Assembly: GCA_963750915.1 (NCBI GenBank)
Contig: CAVVSF010000008.1
Coordinates: forward strand, 248,001 to 312,000
Origin: DATBJJ01 sp963750915
GTDB lineage: Bacteria; Acidobacteriota; Vicinamibacteria; Vicinamibacterales; 2-12-FULL-66-21
Length of the DNA stretch: 64,000 nucleotides
Reading direction: 5' to 3'
The translations under genes were made by a program, and so were the position numbers. How positions within the stretch are numbered: the first letter of the stretch is position 1; every line of letters starts with the position of its first letter. The notes beneath the pieces were generated by a model. The model saw only the letters and a program-made list of their open reading frames with translations, ran no database searches and was not told the origin of the DNA. Positions 29,101-37,433 of this stretch are shown piece by piece.

Positions 29101-29201
29101 GTGCCGAAGTAGGCGCCCTGGGCCAACGCGGCCGAGGGCAGCGCCAGCGCCAGCGTCAGGGCGGCCAGCGTCGTAGCAACGGGGCGGAGAAGACCTTTCA
29201 T
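26166..29201 (-). CDS. Peptidase MA - TolB-like propeller - outer-membrane barrel fusion
   Basis: A 1,011-residue exported protein. After a signal peptide (LAALTLALALPSAALAQ) comes a gluzincin-type peptidase MA domain with zinc motif HELVH (143-147) and the downstream Glu of EGMAEYLS. A TolB/WD40-like propeller follows (about 310-610), with repeated SPDG motifs (LSPDGTKVIFFS, WSPDGKQIAFS, WSPDGKRIVFS). The C-terminal half is a BamA/surface-antigen-like beta-barrel (GGISLLFSDMLGNH to a terminal FSLRPGF). The terminal Phe is the usual barrel signal. A peptidase displayed or carried by an outer-membrane barrel is the simplest reading. The ATG at 29201 has GAGG 4 bases upstream. Confidence 0.88.
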   Translation of the reverse strand: MKGLLRPVATTLAALTLALALPSAALAQGAYFGTNKVQYRKFDFKVLKTDHFDIYYYPEEEAAAKMAARMSERWYTRLSQLLNHELSSRQPLILYASGAHFRQTNAIEGDLGEGTGGVTEAYKRRIVLPFAGPIEASDHVLGHELVHAFQYDISGTNVSAGTAGALGLPLWFIEGMAEYLSIGPEDPHTAMWMREAARREKLPTVDELDNPRYFPYRYGQALWAFIAGKYGDAVVANMMRAASGRDATYQTAIEAVLQIDTKELSAQWHEAEFAAFRPIAEATRMPASFAKPLIVKGKTGGDLNVGPELSPDGTKVIFFSEKDLFSIDLFLADARTGEIIRKITNTATSAHFESLSFLTSAGAWDPTGKKFVFPGLSKGEPVLTIIDVDRGRTEREVRLGEVHEIVNPSWSPDGKQIAFSALIGGFNDLYVYDLDKSALRRLTTDSFAEIDPDWSPDGKRIVFSTDRFTTNMETLKSGDLKLALIEVETAVVTELGGFENAKNIGAQWVEDGKSMFFLSDRQGITNIYRLDIASKNTTQLTNMLTGATGITALSPAMSAANGRLLFSAYEEDSYHIYALDSAEQLAGEPVIELPRNAAVLPPRREAGGLVVEALSDPTWGLPGEEVPVGEPYEPKWGLDFAGQPSMGIGVDPFGTYATGGISLLFSDMLGNHVIGTSAQVTSRFDEFGGTLFYLNRTHRWNWGASLDQIPYVSRSFEAGFTGNVYVENEYRFLQRDQAATGFISYPFNRSHRVEFSGGYRRIGQSYDLTQRTYDANTGQQLSEEEIELESFDTLNLAEANTALVFDTSISGPTSPIRGSRYRLEFSQSGGSLNYSTVLTDFRTYMMPFRPYTIALRGMYYGRLGNDASDGRLPALFIGYPGLVRGYDQNSFESTECVGGVNGSCPAFDRLIGSRVAVANAELRFPVWGAFGGDQFYGPLPIEAAVFADAGVAWGFSERAGFARGDEQPVVSYGVAIRANVLGFAVAEIDYVRPLDRPGRGWLWQFSLRPGF

Positions 29202-29340
29202 GTAACCTCGCAGATGCGGGCGGAAGCAACCGGTATGCCTGCCCTGCAAAACTGTCACCCGGCCGCGGCACCCGACCGGGCGTCACGCCTGGGGCTGTAT
29301 CTATTGTGGCTCGACCAGAATTTAGGACGCCAGTGGCATC

Positions 29341-29425
29341 AAGAAAGGTCGAAGTTCGAAGTTCGAAGTTCGAAGTGAAGTTCGAACTTCCTTCGAAGTT
29401 CGAATTTCGAACTTCGGCCTTTCTT
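29341..29425. repeat. TTCGAAG word-repeat hairpin in a divergent gap
   Basis: Left arm AAGAAAGGTCGAAGTTCGAA and further TTCGAAG words; right arm ends TTCGAACTTCGGCCTTTCTT. The first 20 bases are identical to the element at 16983, although here the flanking genes diverge, so a terminator role for either neighbour is unlikely. Confidence 0.85.
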
Positions 29426-29499
29426 CCAAGCTGAGCTTCGTACGTTAGAATCTAGCCCTCCCCCACTCGGATTCCCACATTTTTCGGAGCAGAGAGCGC

Positions 29500-32400
29500 A
29501 TGACACGCAGGACGCTGTTGATCTTGGTCGCCATCGGTCTCGTGACCGCGGGTTTGGGCGCGCGGCAGCAGGACCGTCTGACGGCCGACGTCCTCAAGGG
29601 GCTGCCGCTGCGCAGCATCGGCCCGTCACTCGTCACAGGGCGCATCGTCGACGTCGAGATCGACCCCAGGAATCCCAACACCTGGTACGTGGTGTCGGCG
29701 TTCGGCGGCCTGTGGAAGACGACCAATCGCGGCATCACGTTCAGCCCGATCTTCGACGACAACGGCGTCTTCACGCTCTGCTGCCTCGCCATCGACCCGA
29801 AGGACTCGAACGTCCTGTGGCTCGGCACCGGCGAGAACAACAGCCAGCGCAGCGCGCATTTCGGCGACGGCATCTACAAGTCGACCGATGCGGGCAAGAC
29901 CTGGAAGCGGATGGGGCTCGAGAACTCGGAGCACATCGGCGAGGTCCTCGTCGATCCCCGCAACCCCAACGTAGTCTACGTCGCGGCGCAGGGACCGCTG
30001 TTCTCCGAAGGCGGTGACCGCGGTCTCTACAAGACGACCGACGGCGGCGCGACCTGGAACGCGGTGCTGACGATCAGCAAGGACACCGGCATCAGCGACA
30101 TCCTCTTCGATCCGCGCAATCCTGACGTCCTATTCGCCTCCGCCTACCAGCGCCGGCGCCACGTCGGCCAGATGATCGGCGGCGGCCCCGAGGGCGGGAT
30201 CTACAAGACCACGAACGCCGGCCGCTCCTGGACCAGGCTGACGAAGGGCCTGCCGACGGGCGACATGGGCCGCGCCGGGCTCGCGATCGACGTTAAGAAG
30301 AACCCGGCGACGGTGTACGCATTGATCGACGCGAAACGCCCGGAGTCAGGCTTCTTCCGCTCGGAGGACGGCGGCAACTCCTGGACGCGCGTCGGCCGCC
30401 TGCTGCCGGCGGCGGGCCGCGGCGGCGCAGCGGGCGCTGCTGGCGGCCGCGGACGCGGTGCCGATCCGAACGCCCCGGCTCCCGCGCCTCCAACGCCCTG
30501 CGCCCCGCTCGGCGCCGCGGCCAAACCGGCCGCCCAGGCGCCGCTGCCCGAGGCGGCCGACCTCGCCACGGGCAACACTCGCGTCCAGCAGGCCGTCGTC
30601 CCGCCGGCGGAAGTCCCTCAGCCGGCGGGGGTAGCGCCGTCGGAATTCGAAGCGGAACAGCCGCCGCAGGGCGGTCGCGGCGGCGGCCCGACCGACGACT
30701 GCTTTCGCGGCGGCGGCGCGCAGTACTACCACGAGATTTTCGTCGACCCGTACCGTCCCGGCTGGATCTGGTCGATGAACGTCAGCGTCGAGTTGAGCAA
30801 GGACGGCGGCCTCACCTGGCAGACGACGCCGATCGAGAGCACAGGCGTGCACGTCGATCATCACGCGATCACGTTCGATCCGGCGGATCGCAACCACATC
30901 CTGCTCGGCAACGACGGCGGCCTCTACGAGTCGTACGACGAAGGCGCCTCGTGGCGCTTCTTCGCCAACCTGCCGATCACGCAGTACTACCGCGTCTCGG
31001 TCGACAACGACAAACCGTTCTACAACGTCTGCGGCGGCACCCAGGACAACTTCTCGATGTGCGGTCCATCCCGCAACTCCAGCCGCCTCGGCGTCCGCAA
31101 CAGCGACTGGTACATCGTCAACGGCGGCGACGGCTTCCAGACCCGCAACGATCCCGAGGATCCGAACATCGTCTACGCGACGTCGCAGAACGGCGGCATC
31201 AACCGCCTCGACAAGCGCACCGGCCTCAGCCGGTCGATCCGGCCGCCGCAGAGCCAGGGCGGGCGCGGCGGTGGCGGCGGCGACGACGAGATGCCGCAGG
31301 GCCGCGGCGGTGAGGGCGGGGCTGGAGCGCCGGCGGCGGCGCCGCCTCAGGGTGGCCGCGGCGCCGGCCCGGCCGATCGCGTCAACTGGGATGCGCCTTA
31401 CATCATCAGCCCGCATTCGCCGCGGCGCCTCTACTGGGCGACCAACTACCTGTATCGCACCGACGACCGCGGCGACAGCTGGACGCGGATCAGCCCGGAT
31501 CTCTCGCGCAACCTCAATCGCGACGAGCTGCCGATCATGGGCAAGCTGTGGCCGGCCGACTCGATCGCGCGCAACACTTCGACGACGCCGCTCAGCAACA
31601 TCGTGACGCTCGACGAATCGCCGCTCCTCGAGGGCCTGATCTACGTTGGCACCGACGACGGCCTGATCCAGGTGACCGAGGACGGCGGCAGGAACTGGCG
31701 CAAGATCGAGCAGTTCCCCGGCGTCGCCCAGTGGGCTTACGTCACCGACGTCTTCGCCTCGCCGCGGAACGCCGACACCGTATTCGCGACGCTCAACAAC
31801 TGGCAGCGCGGCGACTACAAGCCCTACGTCGTCAAGAGTACCGATCGCGGCAGGACGTGGACGAACATCACCGGCAACCTGCCGGCGAAGCACGACACCT
31901 GGTCGATCATCCAGGATCACGTCAACGGCGACCTGCTGTTTGTCGGCACCGAGTTCGGCCTGTTCGTCAGCGTCGACGGCGGCAAGCAGTGGGTGCAGAT
32001 GAAGGGCGGCCTGCCGCCGGCGCAGGTCCGCGACATGACGGTGCAGAAGCGCGAGAACGATCTCGTGCTCGGGCACGTTCGGCCGCAGCTTCTACGTCCT
32101 CGACGACTACTCGCCGCTGCGCGACATGACGCCGGTGACGCTCAACGAAGAGGCGAGGCTGTTCCCGCTTCGCGACGCGCTCCTCTTCAACACCGTCGGC
32201 TCGCTGGCCCCGGCCGGCAGCGCCGGCCTGCTGCCGATGGCGGGCGACTGGAGCGCCGCCAACCCGCCGTTTGGCGCCGTGTTCACGTATCACGTGCGGC
32301 AGGATCTCCCGGCCGATACGCGCCTGGTGCTGACGATTGCCGACAACACCGGCAAGCAGGTGCGCCGCCTGGACCTCGAGAAGACGGCCGGCCTGCGCCG

Positions 32401-32620
32401 GATCGCCTGGAACCTGCGGACCGATCCGCCGGCGGCGCCGGCGGCGGGCACGGCCGGGCGCGGCGCCGGCGGCGGGCGCGGCGGGTTCGGTGGCGGACGC
32501 GGCAACCTCGCGCCGCTCGTCGAGCCGGGTCAGTACCGCGCCACGCTCGGCAGCCTCGTCGGGGAAACCGTGACCGCGATCGGCCCGGCACAGACGTTCG
32601 CGGTGATCGACGGCAGATAG
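29500..32620 (+). CDS. Sortilin/VPS10-like BNR-repeat propeller protein, frameshifted
   Basis: A secreted protein of about 1,039 residues. A signal peptide (LLILVAIGLVTAGLGA) is followed by two beta-propeller halves with Asp-box/BNR motifs (SADGGKTW-type: STDAGKTWKRMG, TTDGGATWNAV, SEDGGNSWTRVG, TEDGGRNWRKIE). Between them is a Gly/Ala/Pro-rich, probably disordered insert (about 305-405), and a second GGRGG stretch lies near 585-625. A C-terminal beta domain follows (VFTYHVRQDLPADTRLVL). The frame breaks at 32071-32073 (GGG; one G less restores LGTFGRSFYVLDDYSPLRD); length 3n+1 agrees. Such proteins are abundant in Acidobacteriota and of unknown function; glycan binding is a possibility. Confidence 0.87.
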
Positions 32621-32640
32621 GACGCGACAGGGCGCATGGC

Positions 32641-32725
32641 GGGTTTCTACACGTTGGGTTCTACGCGTTGGGTTCTACGCGTTGGGTTCTACACGTTGGG
32701 TTCTACACGTTGGGTTCTACGCGTT
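32641..32725. repeat. 14-bp tandem array GGGTTCTACRCGTT (about six units)
   Basis: Six units of GGGTTCTACACGTT or GGGTTCTACGCGTT, starting 20 bases after the propeller stop. The same unit appears in reverse complement at 33324-33406, on the other side of the four-helix-bundle gene. Confidence 0.88.
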
Positions 32726-32863
32726 CGGTCTATTCTGCAATCTTCGAGCGCCGCATGCAGTGAGTTGATTGCCACCTTTGTCGGCGCAAATGAGTCGCGA
32801 CCGGCAATTTTGGCGTAAACCAGGTCGACTCGTAGTCGGTACGCCTTGTGCCTCTTGGCTGGT

Positions 32864-33329
32864 GTGGCTACCGCACGCAAGCATGAGGAACTGGAATGTT
32901 GGCAGCTCGCCGACGAGTTGAAAGTCCGAATCTACGCCATTCTCGCGAAGCCGCAGGTGGCCGCGGACGCCGGCTTCTGCTATCAGATCCGTAAATCAGT
33001 GCGCTCCGCGCCAGCGCTCATGGCGGAGGGGTTTGCCCGGCGTCAGAAGGAGTTCAAACGCTACCTGGAAATGGCGATTGGAGAGATTGGCGAGACTCGA
33101 AACCACTTGCGAGACGGAGCCCAGAGCGGTCACATCGCAGCCGACGAACTCCGAGATCTCTGGCACCTGTCATACCGAGCGCGCGGCGCCGCGCTGGGGC
33201 TGCTCAGAGTACCTCGAACGCTGCGTCAAGGAAAACGACAAAGGGCGGCCTGCGCCAAGAAAGCGCAAGCCACCCCAGAAGTCGCGAACCAAGAACACAC
33301 CCAAAAGCCCGCCTAAACCCGAAGTGTAG
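32864..33329 (+). CDS. Four-helix-bundle protein (23S rRNA intervening-sequence type), frameshifted
   Basis: A member of about 154 residues of the S23/IVS four-helix-bundle family: HEELECWQLADELKVRIYAI, then RKSVRSAPALMAEGFARRQ, EFKRYLEMAIGEIGETRNHL, and a last helix. The frame breaks at about 33205-33212 (CTCAGAGTAC). Removing one base restores LLRYLERCVKENDKGRP and a basic tail ending PPKPEV*. Length 3n+1 agrees. The stop TAG lies inside the first unit of the downstream 14-bp array. GTG 32864 is the best start; GTG 32846 is also in frame. The family's role is obscure; DGR Avd proteins are distant relatives. Confidence 0.78.
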
Positions 33330-33406
33330 AACCCGCCGTGTAGAACCCGCCGTGCAGAACCCGCCGTGTAGAACCCGCCGTGCAGAACCCAACGTGCAGA
33401 ACCCTT
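33324..33406. repeat. 14-bp tandem array, inverted copy (GTGYAGAACCCGCC)
   Basis: Six units of GTGTAGAACCCGCC or GTGCAGAACCCAAC, the reverse complement of the unit at 32641-32725. It begins at the stop of the four-helix-bundle gene and ends 3 bases before the stop of the converging Gfo/Idh gene. Confidence 0.88.
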
Positions 33407-33409
33407 CGC

Positions 33410-35059
33410 CTAAGAAGTCCACCCCGTGCGGTACTCGCGCGACAGGAACTGGTTCGGATCGATGTCGCCGTCGCGGTTGTTCGGCGCCGTCACCTTGTTG
33501 GTGACGCGGCGGTTGGTGCCGTCGTAGAGGATCTTGCCGCCGGCGCGCAGCGAGACAATGCCGAGCAGCATGACCTCGGTGAGCTGGGCGGCGTAGTCGA
33601 ACGGGCAGGAGATCTCCTGCTGTCCGCGGATCGTGTCCACCCAGTTCATCTCGTGCGCCTCGTGCGGAATCCGCGGCAGCGTGTGCTTCGGCTTCGCCGT
33701 CGAGGCCTGCTTGGCGTCGGGCAGGAGGCGCGGGTTGGCGCCGTAGGTTTCCTGCATCATCTTGCCCTTGCTGCCGATGTAGAGGATGCCGCCCTCGCCG
33801 TTCAGCAGCTCGTCGCCGATCTCGACCGGCTTCGGCGGCGTCAGCCCGCCGTCGTACCACGTCAGCTTCACCGGCGGCATGCTGCCGCGCGCCGGGAACT
33901 CGTAGTACGTCGTCGTCGCCAGCGGGAATGAGGCGCCGTTGAACGGCGTCGACTTGGTTTCGATCAGCGTCGGCAACCCGAGCTTCAGCGACCAGAACGG
34001 ATGATCGAGCAGGTGGGCGCCCATGTCGCCGAGCGCGCCCTGGCCCCAGTCCACCCAGCCGCGCCAGTTGAACGGGTGGTAAATCGGGTGGTAGTCGACC
34101 GGCGGCGCGACACCGAGGAAGAGATCCCACGCCAGCTGGTCGGAAGGCTTGTAGTCGCCGGTCAGCGCCGCCGCGAGCTTTGCCTCGACGTAGGGGCCGT
34201 TCCATCGCGGCGCCTGCGCACTGTTGCCGGCCTGGAGCCGTTCGGGCATCGGTGCCGGGCGCGGCACGCCCTGCGGCCAGTAGCCGAGCGGCCGGTTGGT
34301 CCAGACGTGGACCTCGCGAACGTCCCCGATCGCGCCTGAGTTGATGTACTCGTAGCCAAGGCGGGCTTCGTCGCGCGAATGCCCCTGGTTCCCCATCTGG
34401 GTCACGACCTTGGGGTTCTCCTTGGCTTTCTTCGCCAGCTGCCGCGCTTCCTCGACCGACCAGCAGAGCGGCTTCTGGACGTAGACGTGCTTGCCCATGT
34501 CCATCGCGGCGAGCGCGATCGGCGCGTGCATGTGATCCGGCGTCGCGATGATGACGGCGTCGATGTCCTTCTGCTTCTCGAACATCTCGCGGTAGTCGCG
34601 ATACTTCTGAATCTTGGGCAGCTGCTCGTTGACGAAGCGCTGCAGGTTCTCCGCCTGGTTCCCGCGCGGCCGCTTCTCGTTCGCTGCCGCCTGCGCCGAG
34701 GTCGGCTCGCGGCGCCCGCCGCTCGGATTGGGCCGGTTGCCCTGCTGGGCGCCCTGCGACGTCGCCGCCGCCGCCTGCTTCTTCCACTGTTCGATGCGGG
34801 CATCGAGCAGCGCGAAGTCGACGTCGCAGAAGGCAACGATGTTCTGGCTGAGCACGGTGTTCGTGTTGCTCGCGCCCATGCCGCTGACGCCGATCGTGGC
34901 GATGTTCACGGTGTCGCTCGGCGCCTGCATGCCTTTGCCGAGCACATGACGCGGGACGATGACGAGCCCGGCGCCAGCCATCGCGGCGGTGTTTATGAAA
35001 TCGCGCCGGGACGGGTTCGGGGCTACCGCCGGCTGCTGAGGTTCGTCGCGTTCCGTCAT
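33410..35059 (-). CDS. Tat-exported Gfo/Idh/MocA family oxidoreductase
   Basis: A 549-residue relative of the protein at 17084, with a Tat signal (SRRDFINTAAMAGAGLVIV). The Rossmann start is NIATIGVSGMGASN, then IVAFCDVDFALLDARI and IATPDHMHAPIA, and the catalytic motif is VQKPLCWSVEEA (the QKP/EKP lysine). A low-complexity insert rich in Ala/Gln/Arg (about 90-135) separates the first strands and is unusual. The C-terminal alpha/beta domain is of the length seen in glycoside-acting members. The ATG at 35059 has GGAGA 8 bases upstream. Confidence 0.9.
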   Translation of the reverse strand: MTERDEPQQPAVAPNPSRRDFINTAAMAGAGLVIVPRHVLGKGMQAPSDTVNIATIGVSGMGASNTNTVLSQNIVAFCDVDFALLDARIEQWKKQAAAATSQGAQQGNRPNPSGGRREPTSAQAAANEKRPRGNQAENLQRFVNEQLPKIQKYRDYREMFEKQKDIDAVIIATPDHMHAPIALAAMDMGKHVYVQKPLCWSVEEARQLAKKAKENPKVVTQMGNQGHSRDEARLGYEYINSGAIGDVREVHVWTNRPLGYWPQGVPRPAPMPERLQAGNSAQAPRWNGPYVEAKLAAALTGDYKPSDQLAWDLFLGVAPPVDYHPIYHPFNWRGWVDWGQGALGDMGAHLLDHPFWSLKLGLPTLIETKSTPFNGASFPLATTTYYEFPARGSMPPVKLTWYDGGLTPPKPVEIGDELLNGEGGILYIGSKGKMMQETYGANPRLLPDAKQASTAKPKHTLPRIPHEAHEMNWVDTIRGQQEISCPFDYAAQLTEVMLLGIVSLRAGGKILYDGTNRRVTNKVTAPNNRDGDIDPNQFLSREYRTGWTS

Positions 35060-35256
35060 GGTCGTGTCTCCAGGAAGAAGCGTATTTATCCGATCGTCGG
35101 TCATTCTACCGCCAAACGACCTACGGGGCGCCGCTCAAACCCGGGCGTCACCCTTCTCGCCCGAGCCGCTGCTCGCAGCCCGAAAGATCGTGGTAGCCGC
35201 AGGCGTTCCCGGTTCACCAGAATGCCGCTCGGTGGCGCTGCCGGTGTGGAGTCGGG

Positions 35257-35847
35257 GTGACCCAGACCGATGAGCTGCAGCGTCCCGGCGCCCAGGGCCA
35301 GGTCGTCGGCATCTCTGGCGACTGCGATCAGGCGGTGGGTCGCTTCACGGCCCGACACGCGGTAATCTGGGAGCAGGACCAGCCGCGGCGGCTCGACGAT
35401 CTCGGGGGCGGGGCCTGGAACACCCCGACCGCGATCAATCAGCGCGGCGACATGATCGCCGGCTTCGCAATGCCGCCCGGCGAGGATCGCTTCAACGCGC
35501 GGCTGCGGGCGGTGCTGTGGACGAAGCGGGACGACGTCTGCTCGAAGCTGGTGGGCAAGGACATCTGCGATCTCGGCACGCTTGACGGGCACGTCTCGAG
35601 CCAGGCCAATGGCATCAACGATCGCGGACAGATCGTCGGCACGTCCTGCCCCGCGACCGGCCTGTGCCGCGGCTTCGTCTGGCAGAACGGCGTGATGCAC
35701 GATCTGAACGACCTGGTCGCCGACGGCCTGACCGATCAGTTCGAGACCGCGCAGGACGTCAACAACCTCGGGCAGATCGCCGGCCGATCGGCGCACCCGA
35801 CCACGTTCCGGCGCGAGGCCATCGTCGCAACGCCGGTGCGGCGATGA
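35257..35847 (+). pseudogene. HAF-repeat extracellular protein, 5'-truncated remnant
   Basis: A 196-codon open frame with HAF-type repeats (VVGISGDCDQAVGRFTARHA, then AINQRGDMIAGFA, GINDRGQIVGTSC and DVNNLGQIAGRS). Full members in Acidobacteriota are about twice as long with a signal peptide; here there is no signal peptide, and the first 12 residues after the only GTG do not resemble the family. The rest of the upstream gap holds no matching repeats. It is probably the surviving C-terminal part of a deleted gene. Confidence 0.6.
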
Positions 35848-35866
35848 CGGGCACGAGCCGCGCCCG

Positions 35867-36253
35867 GTGCAGAACGAGGATGCTGTGGTGACCCTCCAGG
35901 TCCAACTCATGTCTATCGAGAAGGGGTTGTGGACCAACGACCCGCAGTTGTACGGCTCGACACTGACCAGCGACGCGCTGCTCGTTTTCGCCGAGACGGG
36001 ACCGATCTCGCGCGACGTCGCGGTTGCTGCGATCGAAAAGGAGAACGCCGAGGGACGCCGCTGGGCAGACGTGGAATTCGAGGGGTTCCGTGTGAGCCAG
36101 CCGACGGACGGCGTCGCCCTCGTGCATTACCGCGTTATCGCACGATGGGCGCACGAGTCGGCGCCGCTGACCGGGCTGGCGACCAGCCTCTATGTCAGCC
36201 GCGGCGAGGAGTGGAAGCTCGCGTTTCACCAGCAGACACCAGTCGATAACTGA
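35867..36253 (+). CDS. SnoaL/DUF4440-like small protein
   Basis: A 128-residue NTF2-like fold protein. It shows the helix-then-Trp start (LQVQLMSIEKGLWTNDPQLY), LVFAETGPISRD, the HYRVIARW strand and a closing EEWKLAFHQQTP, as in DUF4440. Such proteins bind or turn over small ligands; no catalytic assignment is possible. GTG start 35867. It overlaps nothing and is followed 25 bases later by the AraC gene, with which it may be transcribed. Confidence 0.8.
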   Translation: MQNEDAVVTLQVQLMSIEKGLWTNDPQLYGSTLTSDALLVFAETGPISRDVAVAAIEKENAEGRRWADVEFEGFRVSQPTDGVALVHYRVIARWAHESAPLTGLATSLYVSRGEEWKLAFHQQTPVDN

Positions 36254-36278
36254 GACGACCGATCAGCCGAGGATCGTG

Positions 36279-37244
36279 ATGATCAATTCGTTCACGGGAA
36301 CCGCCAGCCTGAAGCCGCCGACGCCGGGAACGCCGCGCCGCTTCCCGACCCCGGTGCCCTCCGTGAGCCAGATGGGGGGGCGCGATCAGCGAACGCGCCT
36401 GTTCGATTCCTCGGTTGGCACAATCGAGAACCTGGTCCGCTGCGGCACTTCGCCGCGGAGCGCGGAGGATTACAGCGCCGAGTTCCAGGTCTGCCTGCCG
36501 TATCGCGGGCTCTTCGTCTGGCACGTCGGCGGCGACGACGTCGTCGGCGATCCGAACCAGGTCATCTTCGTGCGCGCCGGCGAAACCTATCGGATGAGCG
36601 CGCCGGTGCACGGCGGCTACGCCGAGGTGATCGTCACGCCGCACGTCGATCTGATGGCGGAGATTGCCGGCGTTCACACGGCCAGGGCGCTGCGCGAGCA
36701 CGCGATGTTCCGCCGCCGGGCCGGCCTCGCGCCGCCGTCGCTGCAGGCCTTCCGCAGCGGCTTCCTGCACTGGGCGACCTCGTCGTCCGACGTCGATCAG
36801 CTGCAGGCCGACGACTCGATGATCAAGCTGCTCCAGGCAGCGTTCCAGGGCGACGGCTGCTGGCAGCGTGCGGCCGGCCCGACGACGACGCGCCTGATCC
36901 GCCGCACCAAGGAGTTCGTGCAGGCGCGGCTGACGACGAGGCTGCGGCTGGCCGACATCGGCCGTGAGGTCGAGGCGTCGCCGGCCTACCTGACCGACGT
37001 CTTCCGCCGCGTCGAAGGTATCCCCCTGCATCGATACGTCACGCGGCTGCGCCTCGGCCGCGCTCTAACCGAGCTGCCGCAGACCGCCGACCTCACCGCG
37101 CTGGCGCTGGACCTGGGGTTCTCCAGCCACAGCCACTTCTCGGCCTCCTTCCGCCGGGCCTACGGCTGCAGCCCGTCGGAGTTCCGCAATGCGAGCCGCC
37201 GTTTCGTCGCCGCCATCAGCGGCCGCCTCCAACGGTCGGCGTAG
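36279..37244 (+). CDS. AraC family transcriptional regulator
   Basis: A 321-residue regulator. An N-terminal AraC-type cupin-like sensing domain (VIFVRAGETYRMSAPVHGG) is followed by a C-terminal double helix-turn-helix (RLRLADIGREVEASPAYLTD, then LGRALTELPQ and ALDLGFSSHSHFSASFRRAY). The second HTH carries the family signature GFSSHSHFSASFRRAYGCSP. The ATG 36279 has GAGG (36269-36272) upstream. The target is unknown; the adjacent small SnoaL-like gene is a candidate. Confidence 0.93.
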   Translation: MINSFTGTASLKPPTPGTPRRFPTPVPSVSQMGGRDQRTRLFDSSVGTIENLVRCGTSPRSAEDYSAEFQVCLPYRGLFVWHVGGDDVVGDPNQVIFVRAGETYRMSAPVHGGYAEVIVTPHVDLMAEIAGVHTARALREHAMFRRRAGLAPPSLQAFRSGFLHWATSSSDVDQLQADDSMIKLLQAAFQGDGCWQRAAGPTTTRLIRRTKEFVQARLTTRLRLADIGREVEASPAYLTDVFRRVEGIPLHRYVTRLRLGRALTELPQTADLTALALDLGFSSHSHFSASFRRAYGCSPSEFRNASRRFVAAISGRLQRSA

Positions 37245-37313
37245 TGGCCGTCGTCCTCTAGCGTTATGGACGGTCACGTTGGCGAAGGTTTGGGCGACAC
37301 GGCCACGAACCTA

Positions 37314-37390
37314 CGGCTCCACGACGAACACGAAGAACACGAGAGACATCCTGATCAATGTCTTCGTGTCCGTCGTGCCCGTAGTGCCAG
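37314..37390. repeat. CGAACACGAAGAACACG word-repeat hairpin
   Basis: Left words CGACGAACACGAAGAACACG plus AGAGACAT are mirrored by ATGTCTTCGTGTCCGTCGTG across an 8-base loop. It lies between convergent AraC and membrane spermidine-synthase-like genes. Nothing else is seen in this 190-base gap. Confidence 0.75.
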
Positions 37391-37433
37391 CCGTTGACCG
37401 CGGCGCGCTGCGCCGTCCTGTGTGTCGCGTGAA

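Noticed and set aside
32864..33329. Four-helix-bundle gene as Avd of a diversity-generating retroelement
   Set aside because: No reverse transcriptase, template repeat or variable repeat is found in the window.
32641..33406. 14-bp arrays as a CRISPR
   Set aside because: Units follow directly without unique spacers, and no cas gene is present.
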